NCBI RefSeq assembly: GCF_000949425.1
Contig: NZ_CP010976.1
Coordinates: 2,046,001-2,110,000, forward strand
Direction: 5' to 3'
Origin: Paenibacillus sp. IHBB 10380
GTDB taxonomy: Bacteria; Bacillota; Bacilli; Paenibacillales; Paenibacillaceae
Length of the DNA: 64,000 bases
In this document: positions 1 through 8,594 of the stretch, one piece after another
Layout of the letters: the number at the start of each line of letters is the position of its first letter
How positions within the stretch are numbered: the stretch's first letter is position 1
Program-made: the position numbers and the translations under genes
The notes under the pieces: model-generated
What the model was told of the DNA's origin: nothing
Database searches by the model: none
Seen by the model: only the letters and a program-made list of their open reading frames with translations

Positions 1-22
1 TAAGAATTCTCCTGCCTCTCTC

Positions 23-766
23 CTAATCGTCCTGGCGCGCGTTTTCGTTCCAGTAATAGCTGTCCGGCAAGTAACGTTGGCCGAATACGCTCGTCCCTAC
101 GCGGATGATGGTAGCTCCTTCTTCGATGGCCACCTTGAAATCACCGGACATGCCCATCGAGAGGATATCCATTTCTACACGCGGAAACTTTTTCTCCCTA
201 ATCTGTGTTTGAATAGATTTTAATAATCGGAAGCAGTGCCGGGTCTCGTCGTTTGTAGCATTCAGTTTTCCAATCGTCATTAAGCCTTTCACGTTTAACG
301 TTTCGAACTTGGACAATTGTTCCACCAACTCCAGCGTCGTTTCCGGAGGAGTACCAAATTTACTTTCTTCGTAGGACGTGTTGATTTGTACCAGAATATC
401 CATGGTCTTGTTCTCTTTGACGAGCTGATGGTGCAGGACCTGCCCCAATTTCAAGCGGTCCACAGAATGAATGAGCGTAACATATTTGACAACGTCCTTC
501 ACTTTATTCGTTTGCAGATGTCCGATAAAATGCCATTCCACCTGATTATACTGCTGCATAAGTGGAAATTTGTCCCGAAGTTCTTGCGCTTTGTTTTCCC
601 CAAATAGAGTCTCACCCGCTTGTATAGCCATTTGCAATTTTTCAAGCGGTACTGTTTTGGTCGCCAACAACAATTGCACGTCCTCTATCTTGCGCCCCGA
701 GGCTTGGCAAGCCAATTCCATCTGCTGCCTCACGGTTTTGAGATTCTCTTCAACTAGATGGCCCAT
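23..766 (-). CDS. YggS/YlmE-family PLP homeostasis protein
   Basis: Pyridoxal-phosphate-binding protein of the YggS/PROSC family, a fold-type III single-domain TIM barrel that buffers free PLP in the cytoplasm rather than catalysing a known reaction. Visible motifs are the PLP-lysine segment LLLATKTVP, FGENKAQEL, the HFIGHLQTNK loop and the phosphate-binding SMGMSGDF and RVGTSVFG near the C-terminus. An in-frame ATG at 826 would add 20 residues, but the ATG at 766 is preceded by GAGGG eight bases upstream and gives a more typical family N-terminus (247 residues). It lies near a MocR/PdxR-like regulator, which fits a vitamin B6 theme. The family is certain; the start is less so. Confidence 0.9.
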   Translation of the reverse strand: MGHLVEENLKTVRQQMELACQASGRKIEDVQLLLATKTVPLEKLQMAIQAGETLFGENKAQELRDKFPLMQQYNQVEWHFIGHLQTNKVKDVVKYVTLIHSVDRLKLGQVLHHQLVKENKTMDILVQINTSYEESKFGTPPETTLELVEQLSKFETLNVKGLMTIGKLNATNDETRHCFRLLKSIQTQIREKKFPRVEMDILSMGMSGDFKVAIEEGATIIRVGTSVFGQRYLPDSYYWNENARQDD

Positions 767-909
767 GTCTCCTACCCTCTTTCTGCTCCACGATAAGTCC
801 ATAATTACATCCTGTACGCTGACCATAGTTAAGTCCTATTGTCATTCGCTTCTTCAAGTTGAAATCTCATAGTGGCTCCCTTTATCCCTTTCTCCGTCAC
901 ATTGTTAAA

Positions 910-1049
910 TTAGTCAAAGGAGATTTCCCGTACGCGCTTGATTTCCGGTATCGCGTATAAGGAGTCCATCACGTTCTTGGATGCCTTTTTATCGATTTTA
1001 AACATCATGACCACCCACTTATGGGATCCGATACCAAAACTTTAAACAT
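910..1049 (-). pseudogene. serA: serA (D-3-phosphoglycerate dehydrogenase) reduced to its two ends
   Basis: The ATG at 1049, with AGGAAAGG upstream, starts MFKVLVSDPIS, the typical N-terminus of Paenibacillus-type SerA. After about a dozen codons the sequence jumps, out of frame, to VVMMFKIDKKAS and IPEIKRVREISFD followed by a stop at 910, the end of the C-terminal ACT domain. The whole NAD-binding, substrate and most of the ACT region, roughly 1.4-1.5 kb judging from the family length, is missing. It cannot encode an enzyme. Confidence 0.8.
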
Positions 1050-1173
1050 CGTCCTTTCCTCCTTCTCTATGTGAAGACTGTACGGCAGTTGAATTGTGGG
1101 TTTGTATTTAGTGATGGATTCAGCCTGTATAACATTGCATGGTTGAAGAGCACTATGCTAGTATATCAATTGA

Positions 1174-1218
1174 TGGATTGGTTATATATATCCAAAAACG
1201 ATGTATTTGAACAATCCA
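1174..1218. promoter_or_regulatory. Candidate MocR operator region
   Basis: TGGATTGGTT at 1174-1183 and AACAATCCA at 1210-1218 form an imperfect inverted repeat about 45-80 bases ahead of the MocR-family gene, with the AT-rich TTATATATAT between them. MocR proteins commonly bind repeats near their own promoter. The assignment is by position and symmetry only. Confidence 0.35.
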
Positions 1219-1264
1219 AAAAAGCGCTAATTTCATTTCACATATAAAAGGGGAAATCTAATTG

Positions 1265-2689
1265 ATGAAAATAAATCGCGCCGGCAAAAGGCCTATCTGG
1301 CAGCAATTGCTCGATCAGGCCATCGATCATATTACAAATGGCGTTTGGCAGCCAGGTGAACTCCTGACGCCTTCTCGGGAGCTCGCTCAGCAGTTAGGAG
1401 TGTCCCGTTCCACCGTGCAAATTGTGTATGAAGAACTGCTAACCCGTGGTTATACGGTGACATCACGCCGCGGTGGAACGCGTGTCAATGGTTGGATTCA
1501 GTTCACTGATAAACGGAAAGAAGATGCTCCCCCTCTTGTTCCGCCACAGCTCCCTGAACTGCCTCTACTAGTTGATCTGTCGCAGCAGTGGTTTAGAAGT
1601 AAGGATAACTGGGAATCGGTCATCGATTTTAGTCCCTATCAACCTTATATGGATACGCAGTTTCTAAAAACGTGGCGCAAATCGTATTTGAATGCCTCTT
1701 CGGAATTAAAGGTATCCTCTTGGTCATACGGTGATGCTTATGGTTTCGAGCCTTTACGGAGGCAGATCCAACGTTATTTATCGCTAGAGCGTGGAATTCA
1801 TGTTCAAACGAATCAAATCTTGTTGACATCCGGAGCCCAGCATAGTATTGATCTCATCGCACAAGCGCTTTTGACCAAAGGAGACATCGTGACGGTCGAA
1901 GATCCCGGCTATCCCGTCGCTTGGATGACGATGAAGTATCGACAAATGAGGATTGCTCCAGTTCCTGTTGATGAGTACGGCCTTGTCGTAGAGAAAGTAC
2001 CGTCTGAAGCGAAACTCATTTTCGTTACCCCCGCTCACCAATGCGCCGTAGGTGTGATGTTATCGGAACCACGCAGGCAACAGCTTTTGCATAAAGCGGC
2101 CCAGCAAAATGCATGGATTGTCGAAGATGATTACGACAGCGAATTTCGATACCGCGGAGATCCGATGCCTACTTTATTTAGCCAACTTCCACAAAATTGT
2201 CTCTATTTAATGAGTTTCTCTAAATTGACTGCGCCAGGCATTCGCGTATCCGCTGTTATTGGACCTGCCGAAGCGATTGCCCAACTGGCTCGCGTTCAAG
2301 CGTTCACCTATCGTCATCTTCCCGTCATGGAGCAAGTGACATTGGCACACTTCATCGAGCACGGGTATTTTATGCGCCATATGCGACGAGCCAGAAATAT
2401 CTACCGACGGCGCCACGAACTCACGCAAAAAGCGATTGTGGCAAGTGGTCTCGGCAACAAGTTTACGTTGCGAGGGATTGAAACCGGCTTGCACTTGCTA
2501 CTGGAAGCAGATGAATCGTTTGATGAGGATACGATGACCCTTCGGGCGCTTCAAGGCGGAGTTCGTGTGCATCAACTCCATTCCTATTGTTTGGAGAGTA
2601 AACGCAAAGGGTGGGTATTGGGTTTTGCTAAGGTGGACGAGGGACTAATTGAGGAAGGTATGTACCGACTTGCTGAAACGGTCTTATAG
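1265..2689 (+). CDS. MocR/PdxR-family transcriptional regulator
   Basis: A 474-residue regulator with an N-terminal GntR-type winged helix (about residues 10-75, with LAQQLGVSRSTVQIVYEEL) joined to a fold-type I aminotransferase-like domain (about 105-470). The PLP-site features VEDPGYP, VEDDYDSEFRY and the Schiff-base lysine segment SFSKLTAPGIR are present, so it probably binds PLP as effector. PdxR members activate or repress vitamin B6 synthesis; the YggS gene 0.5 kb away supports a PLP-related role, but no pdxST genes are in the window. A TTG at 1262 directly precedes the ATG at 1265; AGGGGAAA upstream serves either. Confidence 0.88.
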   Translation: MKINRAGKRPIWQQLLDQAIDHITNGVWQPGELLTPSRELAQQLGVSRSTVQIVYEELLTRGYTVTSRRGGTRVNGWIQFTDKRKEDAPPLVPPQLPELPLLVDLSQQWFRSKDNWESVIDFSPYQPYMDTQFLKTWRKSYLNASSELKVSSWSYGDAYGFEPLRRQIQRYLSLERGIHVQTNQILLTSGAQHSIDLIAQALLTKGDIVTVEDPGYPVAWMTMKYRQMRIAPVPVDEYGLVVEKVPSEAKLIFVTPAHQCAVGVMLSEPRRQQLLHKAAQQNAWIVEDDYDSEFRYRGDPMPTLFSQLPQNCLYLMSFSKLTAPGIRVSAVIGPAEAIAQLARVQAFTYRHLPVMEQVTLAHFIEHGYFMRHMRRARNIYRRRHELTQKAIVASGLGNKFTLRGIETGLHLLLEADESFDEDTMTLRALQGGVRVHQLHSYCLESKRKGWVLGFAKVDEGLIEEGMYRLAETVL

Positions 2690-2759
2690 AATGTATGGGG
2701 ATCCATTCATCAAGGCCATGCCGTAATAAATTTCGTTTCCTTGCTCAAAAGTCAATAAT

Positions 2760-2795
2760 AGAGCCACCGTCTCTGCTATCAGGACTCGTGGCTCT
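2760..2795. terminator. Candidate bidirectional terminator
   Basis: AGAGCCAC at 2760-2767 pairs with GTGGCTCT at 2788-2795, separated by a 20-base loop, about 70 bases after the MocR gene. The following T-run is poor, so strength is doubtful. Confidence 0.4.
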
Positions 2796-2841
2796 TGGCT
2801 ATTTGTTCGACTTGATTTTATTATAAGGAGATTCTGATCTG

Positions 2842-2877
2842 ATGGAATTGAAACAATAGGAGTATTTCGCTGTTATA
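2842..2877 (+). pseudogene. LysR-type regulator N-terminal remnant
   Basis: AAGGAG and then an ATG at 2842 open MELKQ-stop-EYFAVI, which matches the invariant start of many LysR regulators (MELKQLEYFxAV) with the leucine codon changed to TAG. Similarity is lost within a few codons and the rest of 2890-3030 is AT-rich with nothing recognisable. Confidence 0.4.
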
Positions 2878-3030
2878 TTATTCGTCAAGTATATGAACAA
2901 TAATGACTCCTCATTGAAAATAAAATTATATATGGGGTTTACTTCATCAAAATTCGCAACAGGTACATGTCCAATGTTGTAGTGATTAATTTTTTTATAT
3001 ACCGAAAAACTCTATTCATATACTATACAA

Positions 3031-3753
3031 TCATGCATTTAAGTCTGTTATGGCAGGAATATGTATTTCTTTTACACATGAAACAGGAGATAGATTAATA
3101 ACGCATTGGACAATGGATACAATGTCTTGTACAGGAATACGTGTACCTTGATACAACATAATTGACTTTTCTGCACCTTCTTCATAAGGTACATCAGCAG
3201 CAAGCTCTCCTGGATTAATACACGTTACAGAGATCAAATCTTTTCTCACATGCTCGCGTAATGCATGTGTAATACCACGTAAGCCAAATTTAGATGTGAC
3301 AAACGAAACTTGTTCATTATTCGTATGATCTAAACCTGCTGTTGAGCCAATTAAAATAATTTTTCCGTTTTTCGACTGTCTTAAATTAGGTAAAAGCGCC
3401 TGAATATAAGTGATAGTGGAAGTTAAATTAATATTAATTAAGTTCGAAATATCTCCAACTTCATCTTTATCAAACGTATAGTCATCTTCAAAACCACGCT
3501 TTTCCCATACTCCGACATTATAAATTAATACATCAATAGCAATGTCTTTTAAAGTTTCTTTTAGAGAAGGAATTTGTTGCTGACTAGATAAATCAATTGT
3601 GAGCCATTTACGATTTACGCCATCATTAATATCTAAACTACTTGGTCGTGTGCGTGACACCATCCATACTGTATCTCCCTTGGTGGGTAAGCCTTTTACA
3701 AATGCATCGCCTAGCCCATGGCTTGCTCCAAATATTATAAAGTTTTTACTCAT
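3031..3753 (-). CDS. SDR-family oxidoreductase with Phe in place of the catalytic Tyr
   Basis: A classical short-chain dehydrogenase/reductase of 240 residues. GASHGLG (9-15) is the dinucleotide-binding TGxxxGxG motif, NVG (79-81) replaces NNAG, and N109 and S137 (IGSTAG) occupy the catalytic positions. The YxxxK motif reads F151-VTS-K155, so the proton-donating tyrosine is phenylalanine. The protein may be a weak enzyme, use another donor, or act as a non-catalytic dinucleotide sensor. It has a clear ribosome site (AGGGGTG) and stands alone between AT-rich spacers. Substrate unknown. Confidence 0.85.
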   Translation of the reverse strand: MSKNFIIFGASHGLGDAFVKGLPTKGDTVWMVSRTRPSSLDINDGVNRKWLTIDLSSQQQIPSLKETLKDIAIDVLIYNVGVWEKRGFEDDYTFDKDEVGDISNLININLTSTITYIQALLPNLRQSKNGKIILIGSTAGLDHTNNEQVSFVTSKFGLRGITHALREHVRKDLISVTCINPGELAADVPYEEGAEKSIMLYQGTRIPVQDIVSIVQCVINLSPVSCVKEIHIPAITDLNA

Positions 3754-4025
3754 CCTATCACCCCTTCAAAATATCTATACTTCTTAATTATAATTATTAT
3801 AAAAACAAAAAACAACTAAAGTGATTACTGAAATGTTGGTTTAAAACAAATTTTGATTATTATAGATTACGAATAATTAAAAGTAGCCTCTTATTCAAGT
3901 TCAAGTCTTATTTGAATTAAGAGTTTTATCAATCTTTTTTTAAAAGCTACATTGAATTCTTAAAATAATTAATAGTAGATCTTTATTTTTTTGCACTTTT
4001 TCCTAAAATAACTTCTGCTATTTTT

Positions 4026-4184
4026 TCAGCTCCGCATGTCGTGCTTCTGATAGCCCAAATGAGCATCCATTTTACCTTCTAGCATCTCTTGCAACGTCTC
4101 TGCAAACAACTCTTCCAATGCATTTCATCCTGTGCAGATACCAATTTGTTCTCTTTAATGAACTCTCGGAGCTGCTGTTTTGTC
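4026..4184 (-). pseudogene. IS256-family transposase fragment
   Basis: Reading the minus strand gives TKQQLREFIKENKLVSAQDE, then after a frameshift ALEELFAETLQEMLEGKMD and AHLGYQKHDMRS. These are the N-terminal residues of IS256 (mutator-type) transposases. No DDE core or terminal repeats remain. The surrounding 3760-4215 is otherwise AT-rich and without genes. Confidence 0.7.
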
Positions 4185-4215
4185 CATAAAAAATTCAATT
4201 TTTAGATATATTTTT

Positions 4216-5073
4216 TTACAATTTAATTTCCTTTAAATTTATAAATTTAATTATATCCTTTGATATATTATTAATACTATGACCAGCATCCTTAATATAA
4301 TTTATGTTAACATCAACAAATAATTTCTCTGCTCTCTCTTTTGTTTCTAATGACTTTAACATTATATCTTTTTTACCTATAAATATTGATATAGGCATTT
4401 GAAGTTTTTTTAATTCCTGATCATTGAATATTGGTATTGTTTCACTTCTGTAATTGAAATTTTTCACTATCAATCTTTGATATCTTAAAATTGTATCTGG
4501 CATTGGCTTATTCCCATTTATTTTATAATATAATTTATCCTTTCCCTTTTCACCTAAAATCATATGTAGTAAATATTTAAATACAAATGACTTTTTCTGT
4601 CCTCCTATTCCTGAGGGTGATATTAACACCAATTTTTCTACCATTTCAGGATAGTCAATTGCAAATTTTAAAGCTATCCATCCTCCTAATGAGATTCCTA
4701 TAATATTTGCCCTTCTTATATCCAAAGACTCAAATATATCTAATAGCCACTCCGAATGAAAATCTCCTTCTAATAGTAACCTATTTGCCTCACTTTTCCC
4801 TGGTTCTCCTAATATATCTATTGCAAACACTCTATATTCTTTTGAATATTCTTCTATATCCTTGAGCCACATAATAGAACTCATTCCGCTTCCATGTAGT
4901 AATATAATAGGCGGTCCTGTTTTCGCCCCTGCTTCTATTACAAATGTTTTCCCATATCTTGTATCTACATAATAATGTTTATTATTATGTGAATACTTTT
5001 TTAGCATTTCATCATAATATTTTAAAACATCATTTTTCCCTGATTCAGATTTATAAATATCTTTTGTACTCAT
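4216..5073 (-). CDS. Alpha/beta hydrolase, last gene of an AT-rich operon
   Basis: A 285-residue alpha/beta-hydrolase fold protein. HGSGMS (60-65) forms the oxyanion loop, GISLGG holds nucleophile S128, GKKDIML supplies the acid Asp and DAGHSIN the catalytic His. There is no signal peptide, so it is cytoplasmic. It follows the DUF4180 gene by 20 bases with its own GGGAGG site. Base composition is very AT-rich, like the two upstream genes and unlike the flanks, which suggests joint acquisition from a low-GC clostridium-like donor. Substrate unknown. Confidence 0.85.
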   Translation of the reverse strand: MSTKDIYKSESGKNDVLKYYDEMLKKYSHNNKHYYVDTRYGKTFVIEAGAKTGPPIILLHGSGMSSIMWLKDIEEYSKEYRVFAIDILGEPGKSEANRLLLEGDFHSEWLLDIFESLDIRRANIIGISLGGWIALKFAIDYPEMVEKLVLISPSGIGGQKKSFVFKYLLHMILGEKGKDKLYYKINGNKPMPDTILRYQRLIVKNFNYRSETIPIFNDQELKKLQMPISIFIGKKDIMLKSLETKERAEKLFVDVNINYIKDAGHSINNISKDIIKFINLKEIKL

Positions 5074-5093
5074 TATTTATAACCTCCCTTCTA

Positions 5094-5450
5094 CTAACGT
5101 AATAGCCACTTTTCTGCATCTTCTACACTATAAAAAACTCTAAAATTATCTCCTTTATTTATTTCTAACACCAATTCCTTAAATCTATCACTAATTGTTC
5201 TTTCTTTTTCAATAATAAAAACTACTTTAATGTTATAAATAATAAATTTTTGTAAAGCCATTCCTAATAGCTTTGTTTTTAAATCATAAAAATCCTCTGA
5301 AAGAGTATTTCCATCAATAATTAATGAATATATCTTATTCCCAAAGCATGCTGATATAATATCCAAGATATCCTGTTCTGAACATATTTTTATTTCATCA
5401 CACATAATATAACTTTTATCATTTTTAGTAATAAGTCTATATTTCACCAT
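5094..5450 (-). CDS. DUF4180-like protein
   Basis: A small soluble protein of 118 residues. The pattern IITKNxK-like start, SLIIDGNTLSEDFYDLKTKL, MALQKFIIYNIKVVFI and a final VEDAEKWL fits the DUF4180 family (known examples have NITEDFFDLKT and LQKFINY). That family has a STAS-like feel but no established role. Start chosen at the ATG 5450, eight bases after GGAGG; this ribosome site lies inside the end of the upstream HTH gene, so the two overlap by 14 bases and are probably translationally coupled. Confidence 0.65.
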   Translation of the reverse strand: MVKYRLITKNDKSYIMCDEIKICSEQDILDIISACFGNKIYSLIIDGNTLSEDFYDLKTKLLGMALQKFIIYNIKVVFIIEKERTISDRFKELVLEINKGDNFRVFYSVEDAEKWLLR

Positions 5451-5943
5451 TATCCTCTCCTCCATTTTCTTTTTTAGTAAGTATTGAAATTATATCTAAT
5501 ATTTCTTTTGTTAGTTCTAAACTTGCCCATAGCATAATTTTTAATCTATTCTCATTCTGACTATACTTCATATTTATGGTATAACCATATATTTTTTCAT
5601 CCTTACAATTCATTATTGCTAATAACATATTTGAAATTCTTGAATATTCGTCTTTGCTTATTTCTTCTAAATCTATAACACTTGATACTTTTATTTCACT
5701 AGTTTTTTCTTTTTTAATATATCTATTTGAAAACTCTATTTCTTCATCGCTACTAAAAACTTCATTCTCCATAATAGATTTTTTATCTCTTGTAAATATA
5801 TCTAAATCAATTTGTGATATCCTCCACTGTTTACCTACTTTATTAGCTTTAAGTTTTCCTTCTTTTATAAACTTTCTTACTGTTTTATGATGTATATCTA
5901 AAATTTCTGCAACTTGATCTATTGTATAAAATCTATTTTCCAT
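5437..5943 (-). CDS. Excisionase/MerR-type HTH DNA-binding protein
   Basis: Residues 1-50 form a helix-turn-helix of excisionase type: FYTIDQVAEILDIHHKTVRK followed by the wing GKQWRISQIDLDIF. The remaining 118 residues are acidic and lysine-rich, with a hydrophobic stretch (LKIMLWASLELTKEILDIIS) near the end that resembles no domain I know. First gene of a three-gene operon with the DUF4180 protein and a hydrolase, and likely its regulator. A strong AGAGGAAAG site precedes the ATG. Confidence 0.75.
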   Translation of the reverse strand: MENRFYTIDQVAEILDIHHKTVRKFIKEGKLKANKVGKQWRISQIDLDIFTRDKKSIMENEVFSSDEEIEFSNRYIKKEKTSEIKVSSVIDLEEISKDEYSRISNMLLAIMNCKDEKIYGYTINMKYSQNENRLKIMLWASLELTKEILDIISILTKKENGGEDNGEI

Positions 5944-6107
5944 TTAACTTTCCTCTTTTCTTGGTTGTATTCTAATTTTACATTCAAATTATATGTTGTC
6001 AATCATTTTGTTGTACTTTGTTGCTATTTGTTGGACTTTATTGTATTTTATTTCGTGATTATGAGCTTTATTACGCTTTACTTATGTCTTATATAAGGCT
6101 TAACTAT

Positions 6108-6142
6108 AATAAAAAAACAACTGACACAAGTTCAGTTGTCCT
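6108..6142 (-). terminator. Rho-independent terminator, minus strand
   Basis: ACAACTGA and TCAGTTGT pair around a 7-base loop; read on the minus strand the stem is followed by a seven-T run. No intact minus-strand gene lies directly upstream, so it probably belonged to the decayed genes at 6.3-7.0 kb. Confidence 0.65.
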
Positions 6143-6187
6143 TTAGTTACAATGGTTCCACACATTAATGAAGATGAACAAGTTTAA

Positions 6188-6223
6188 CTACAAAAGACCG
6201 TGCATTTATTGACGGTCTTTTGT
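6188..6223. terminator. Hairpin, probable bidirectional terminator
   Basis: ACAAAAGACCGT pairs perfectly with ACGGTCTTTTGT across a 10-base AT-rich loop. It has A-rich and T-rich edges suitable for termination in either direction. Confidence 0.55.
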
Positions 6224-6349
6224 ACGCATAATGAATATGAAAAAAATTATTGAACTAACCTAGTGTAAACTCTGCCCTTCATTCCACGCTCTGTAACGGT
6301 AAGTTTTCATGTATGCTACTTACAATTCAAAATAGGCAGGAATAATCAA

Positions 6350-6620
6350 ATCAATCCGATATTAGTGTTCCTTCAAACGTAAAGTTTAGCTTTTGTAAAA
6401 GTTTTATTGAATTCACGTTTTCGGGTTCAACTTTTGCTTCGATTCGATTCATCTTTAAAAGTGAGAATGCGTAATCTAACAAAGAATAGATAGCTTCTGA
6501 AGCATATCCTCTTCCCCAAAATGATTTAGCAATGTCATATCCGATTTCTGCTTTTTAATTTTCAAAATCCAAGGAATTATAACCACAAGAACCTATGATT
6601 TCATTTTAATTATGGAGAAA
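6350..6620 (-). pseudogene. RimJ/RimL-type GNAT acetyltransferase remnant
   Basis: Minus-strand translation gives IGSCGYNSLDFEN-stop-KAEIGYD, SFWGRGYASEAIYSLLDYA, MNRIEAKVEPENVNSIKLLQ and KLNFTFEGTL. This is the acetyl-CoA-binding core of a GNAT enzyme, with an in-frame stop and no N-terminal part. Confidence 0.75.
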
Positions 6621-6733
6621 CGAATAGCTTTGCTGTCTTGAGAGGTAAATTTTAAGGCCATCCCTCGCAGAATGGCCTTGTGTCTATCCAGCTATGATTT
6701 AAAGTGGGTTCGTTTGCGATAAAGCGATCAGCC

Positions 6734-6981
6734 TCATGTATTGATCATGCTGTTATCTTGATTGCCTTTTCCCTTATTGTTTCTAATCGAATGCAGTATG
6801 AATAATAAAATAAACCATAACGGGGTAAACAATAGAGCCGGACGTGTTTCTTCGGCGAACAGCATAATGATGAGAATGAAGATAAACAACGTTAAGACCG
6901 CATAATTAATAGCCGGCGTGAACGGTGCTTTGAATTTGGATTTAGCCTGTAAGTCCGGCCGGGTTTTCTCCTCCTTTGGCT
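6734..6981 (-). pseudogene. Amino-acid permease C-terminal remnant
   Basis: The frame reads PKEEKTRPDLQAKSKFKAPF, then hydrophobic segments YAVLTLFIFILIIMLFAEET and LWFILLFILHSIRNNKGK before a stop at 6734. This is the last cytoplasmic loop and final membrane helices of an APC-superfamily (AAP-type) permease; the first ten helices are gone. The 6990-7195 stretch that follows shows nothing. Confidence 0.7.
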
Positions 6982-7195
6982 ATTGGTGATTCATTCATCA
7001 TGGCACAAAGGTTTTAAATTAAGTTTTGAAACAAAAAAATGAAAAGACGCCCCATCCGACAAGAAGTAGCTTCCTTTCATATTCCGCCAATCTAAGTATC
7101 CCTGCTTTCGATCTATAACTTATTTCATCTTAAAGTATGATTTAAGGCAAGTGCAACCTCTTCCTAAAGTAAGGTTCTTAGCATCTTTTAAGTTA

Positions 7196-8593
7196 TCATT
7201 CTTGAAAAATTACCTTTACAATTGTTTTCTCATTAGGTTTTGATGAAAAAGATAACTCTGCATGATGCTTCTTAGCAATCTGCTCACATAATGCGAGTCC
7301 CAATCCATTTCCCCCTTCTTTTCTACTTCTTGCCGTATCTACTCTATAAAATGCTTCTGTCACCTGAAGGAGCTGCTTCTCTGTCATTCCCTTTCCGTTA
7401 TCTTCTATTTCAATAATTTTTTTCTCATTTTCAAAATAAGCCCTCATCGTAATTTTACCTTTTGTGCTACATGCCTTTATTGCATTGTCTACTAAGTTCA
7501 CAACCATACTTTCTATTAAATCTTTATTTCCTTGTATTTCTTTCAACTCATTGTAATATACTAATTCTATTCCTTTTTCTTTGAGCTTAATATTTTCGGT
7601 TTGATGAACTTTTTTAAACAACTGTTCTATATCCATTGATACCATTTCTATTTCTTTTTCTTCTCGTATTATTACCAGTTCCAATAAACTTTCCGAAATA
7701 TTTTTTAACCTTGTACTCTCTGATAAAATATAATTGGTTGCAGCATACTTATCTTCCTCACTTAAATGCGTCTTCTGCATATATTCAGCATATCCATAGA
7801 TTGCAGTTAATGGCGTTCTTAATTCATGTGCCAAATCATCTATTAATCTCTGCTTTTCTCTCGCATGGTTCTCAAGCTCTTCCATCTGATATTGAATTTT
7901 ATCCGCCATCGTATTAAAACTTTGTACAACCTCTGCGATTTCTTCGCCACCCCTAATCTCTAGCTTTTCTTTGTATTCCCCGTTGGCAATCTTATTTGAA
8001 ATACTTGAAATTCTTTCTAGTGGTTCAAAAAGATACTCTAATAAAATAAATAAGCATATACTTAAAACTCCTGAAAATATTATACTTGCAATAAATAAAG
8101 AGTTATTCCTCTTTTCCCACTCATTTACTATATCTGTTATGTCTGCATAATAGACTAATGCATATTGACTATACTGCTCTGGTAAGTTCCCAGATATTTG
8201 TATGTATTTCCTTCCATTTAGTGTCGCAACATGTATCTCCGTTATATCTTTTTCTACATTCATTTCTTTATCACTTAAAGTTGCTTCTATAGGTAAACTG
8301 GAATATATACTCACTTTATCTTTATAAATCTGTAAATAAATTTTTTGAACTTCATAATGCATTTTATACGAATCATAAGAACGAGCAATAGCATCATCTA
8401 TTTCATAACCTCTATTTTTCATAGCCATTATGTCTTTAGTCATACTATTCACTAAAAAATAATGCTCTCTTAGATAGCTCCCCTTAATGCCTGAAAGGTT
8501 ATGTTTTGTATTACTAATACAAAACAACATAATCCCAACATTAATAAACAATAGAAATAATACCAAAGTCCATATGTAGGTTTTATTTTTCAT
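7196..8593 (-). CDS. Membrane sensor histidine kinase
   Basis: A 465-residue class I histidine kinase. Membrane helix about 8-27, extracytoplasmic sensor region about 28-165, second helix 166-187, HAMP about 188-240, then the dimerisation box with phospho-acceptor H256 in LAHELRTPLT, N-box DNAIKACS, G1 DNGKGMTEKQ and G2 GGNGLGLALC. It follows the response regulator with a one-base gap and pairs with it. The AT-rich composition matches the neighbouring regulator and exported protein. Signal unknown; the extracytoplasmic domain suggests an envelope cue. Confidence 0.92.
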   Translation of the reverse strand: MKNKTYIWTLVLFLLFINVGIMLFCISNTKHNLSGIKGSYLREHYFLVNSMTKDIMAMKNRGYEIDDAIARSYDSYKMHYEVQKIYLQIYKDKVSIYSSLPIEATLSDKEMNVEKDITEIHVATLNGRKYIQISGNLPEQYSQYALVYYADITDIVNEWEKRNNSLFIASIIFSGVLSICLFILLEYLFEPLERISSISNKIANGEYKEKLEIRGGEEIAEVVQSFNTMADKIQYQMEELENHAREKQRLIDDLAHELRTPLTAIYGYAEYMQKTHLSEEDKYAATNYILSESTRLKNISESLLELVIIREEKEIEMVSMDIEQLFKKVHQTENIKLKEKGIELVYYNELKEIQGNKDLIESMVVNLVDNAIKACSTKGKITMRAYFENEKKIIEIEDNGKGMTEKQLLQVTEAFYRVDTARSRKEGGNGLGLALCEQIAKKHHAELSFSSKPNEKTIVKVIFQE

Positions 8594-8594
8594 A

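Larger units (their letters stand above)
5944..6340. other. Non-coding spacer with two hairpins
   Basis: AT-rich sequence upstream of the HTH operon, presumably carrying its promoter, followed by two terminator-like hairpins (listed separately). No supportable gene. Confidence 0.5.
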
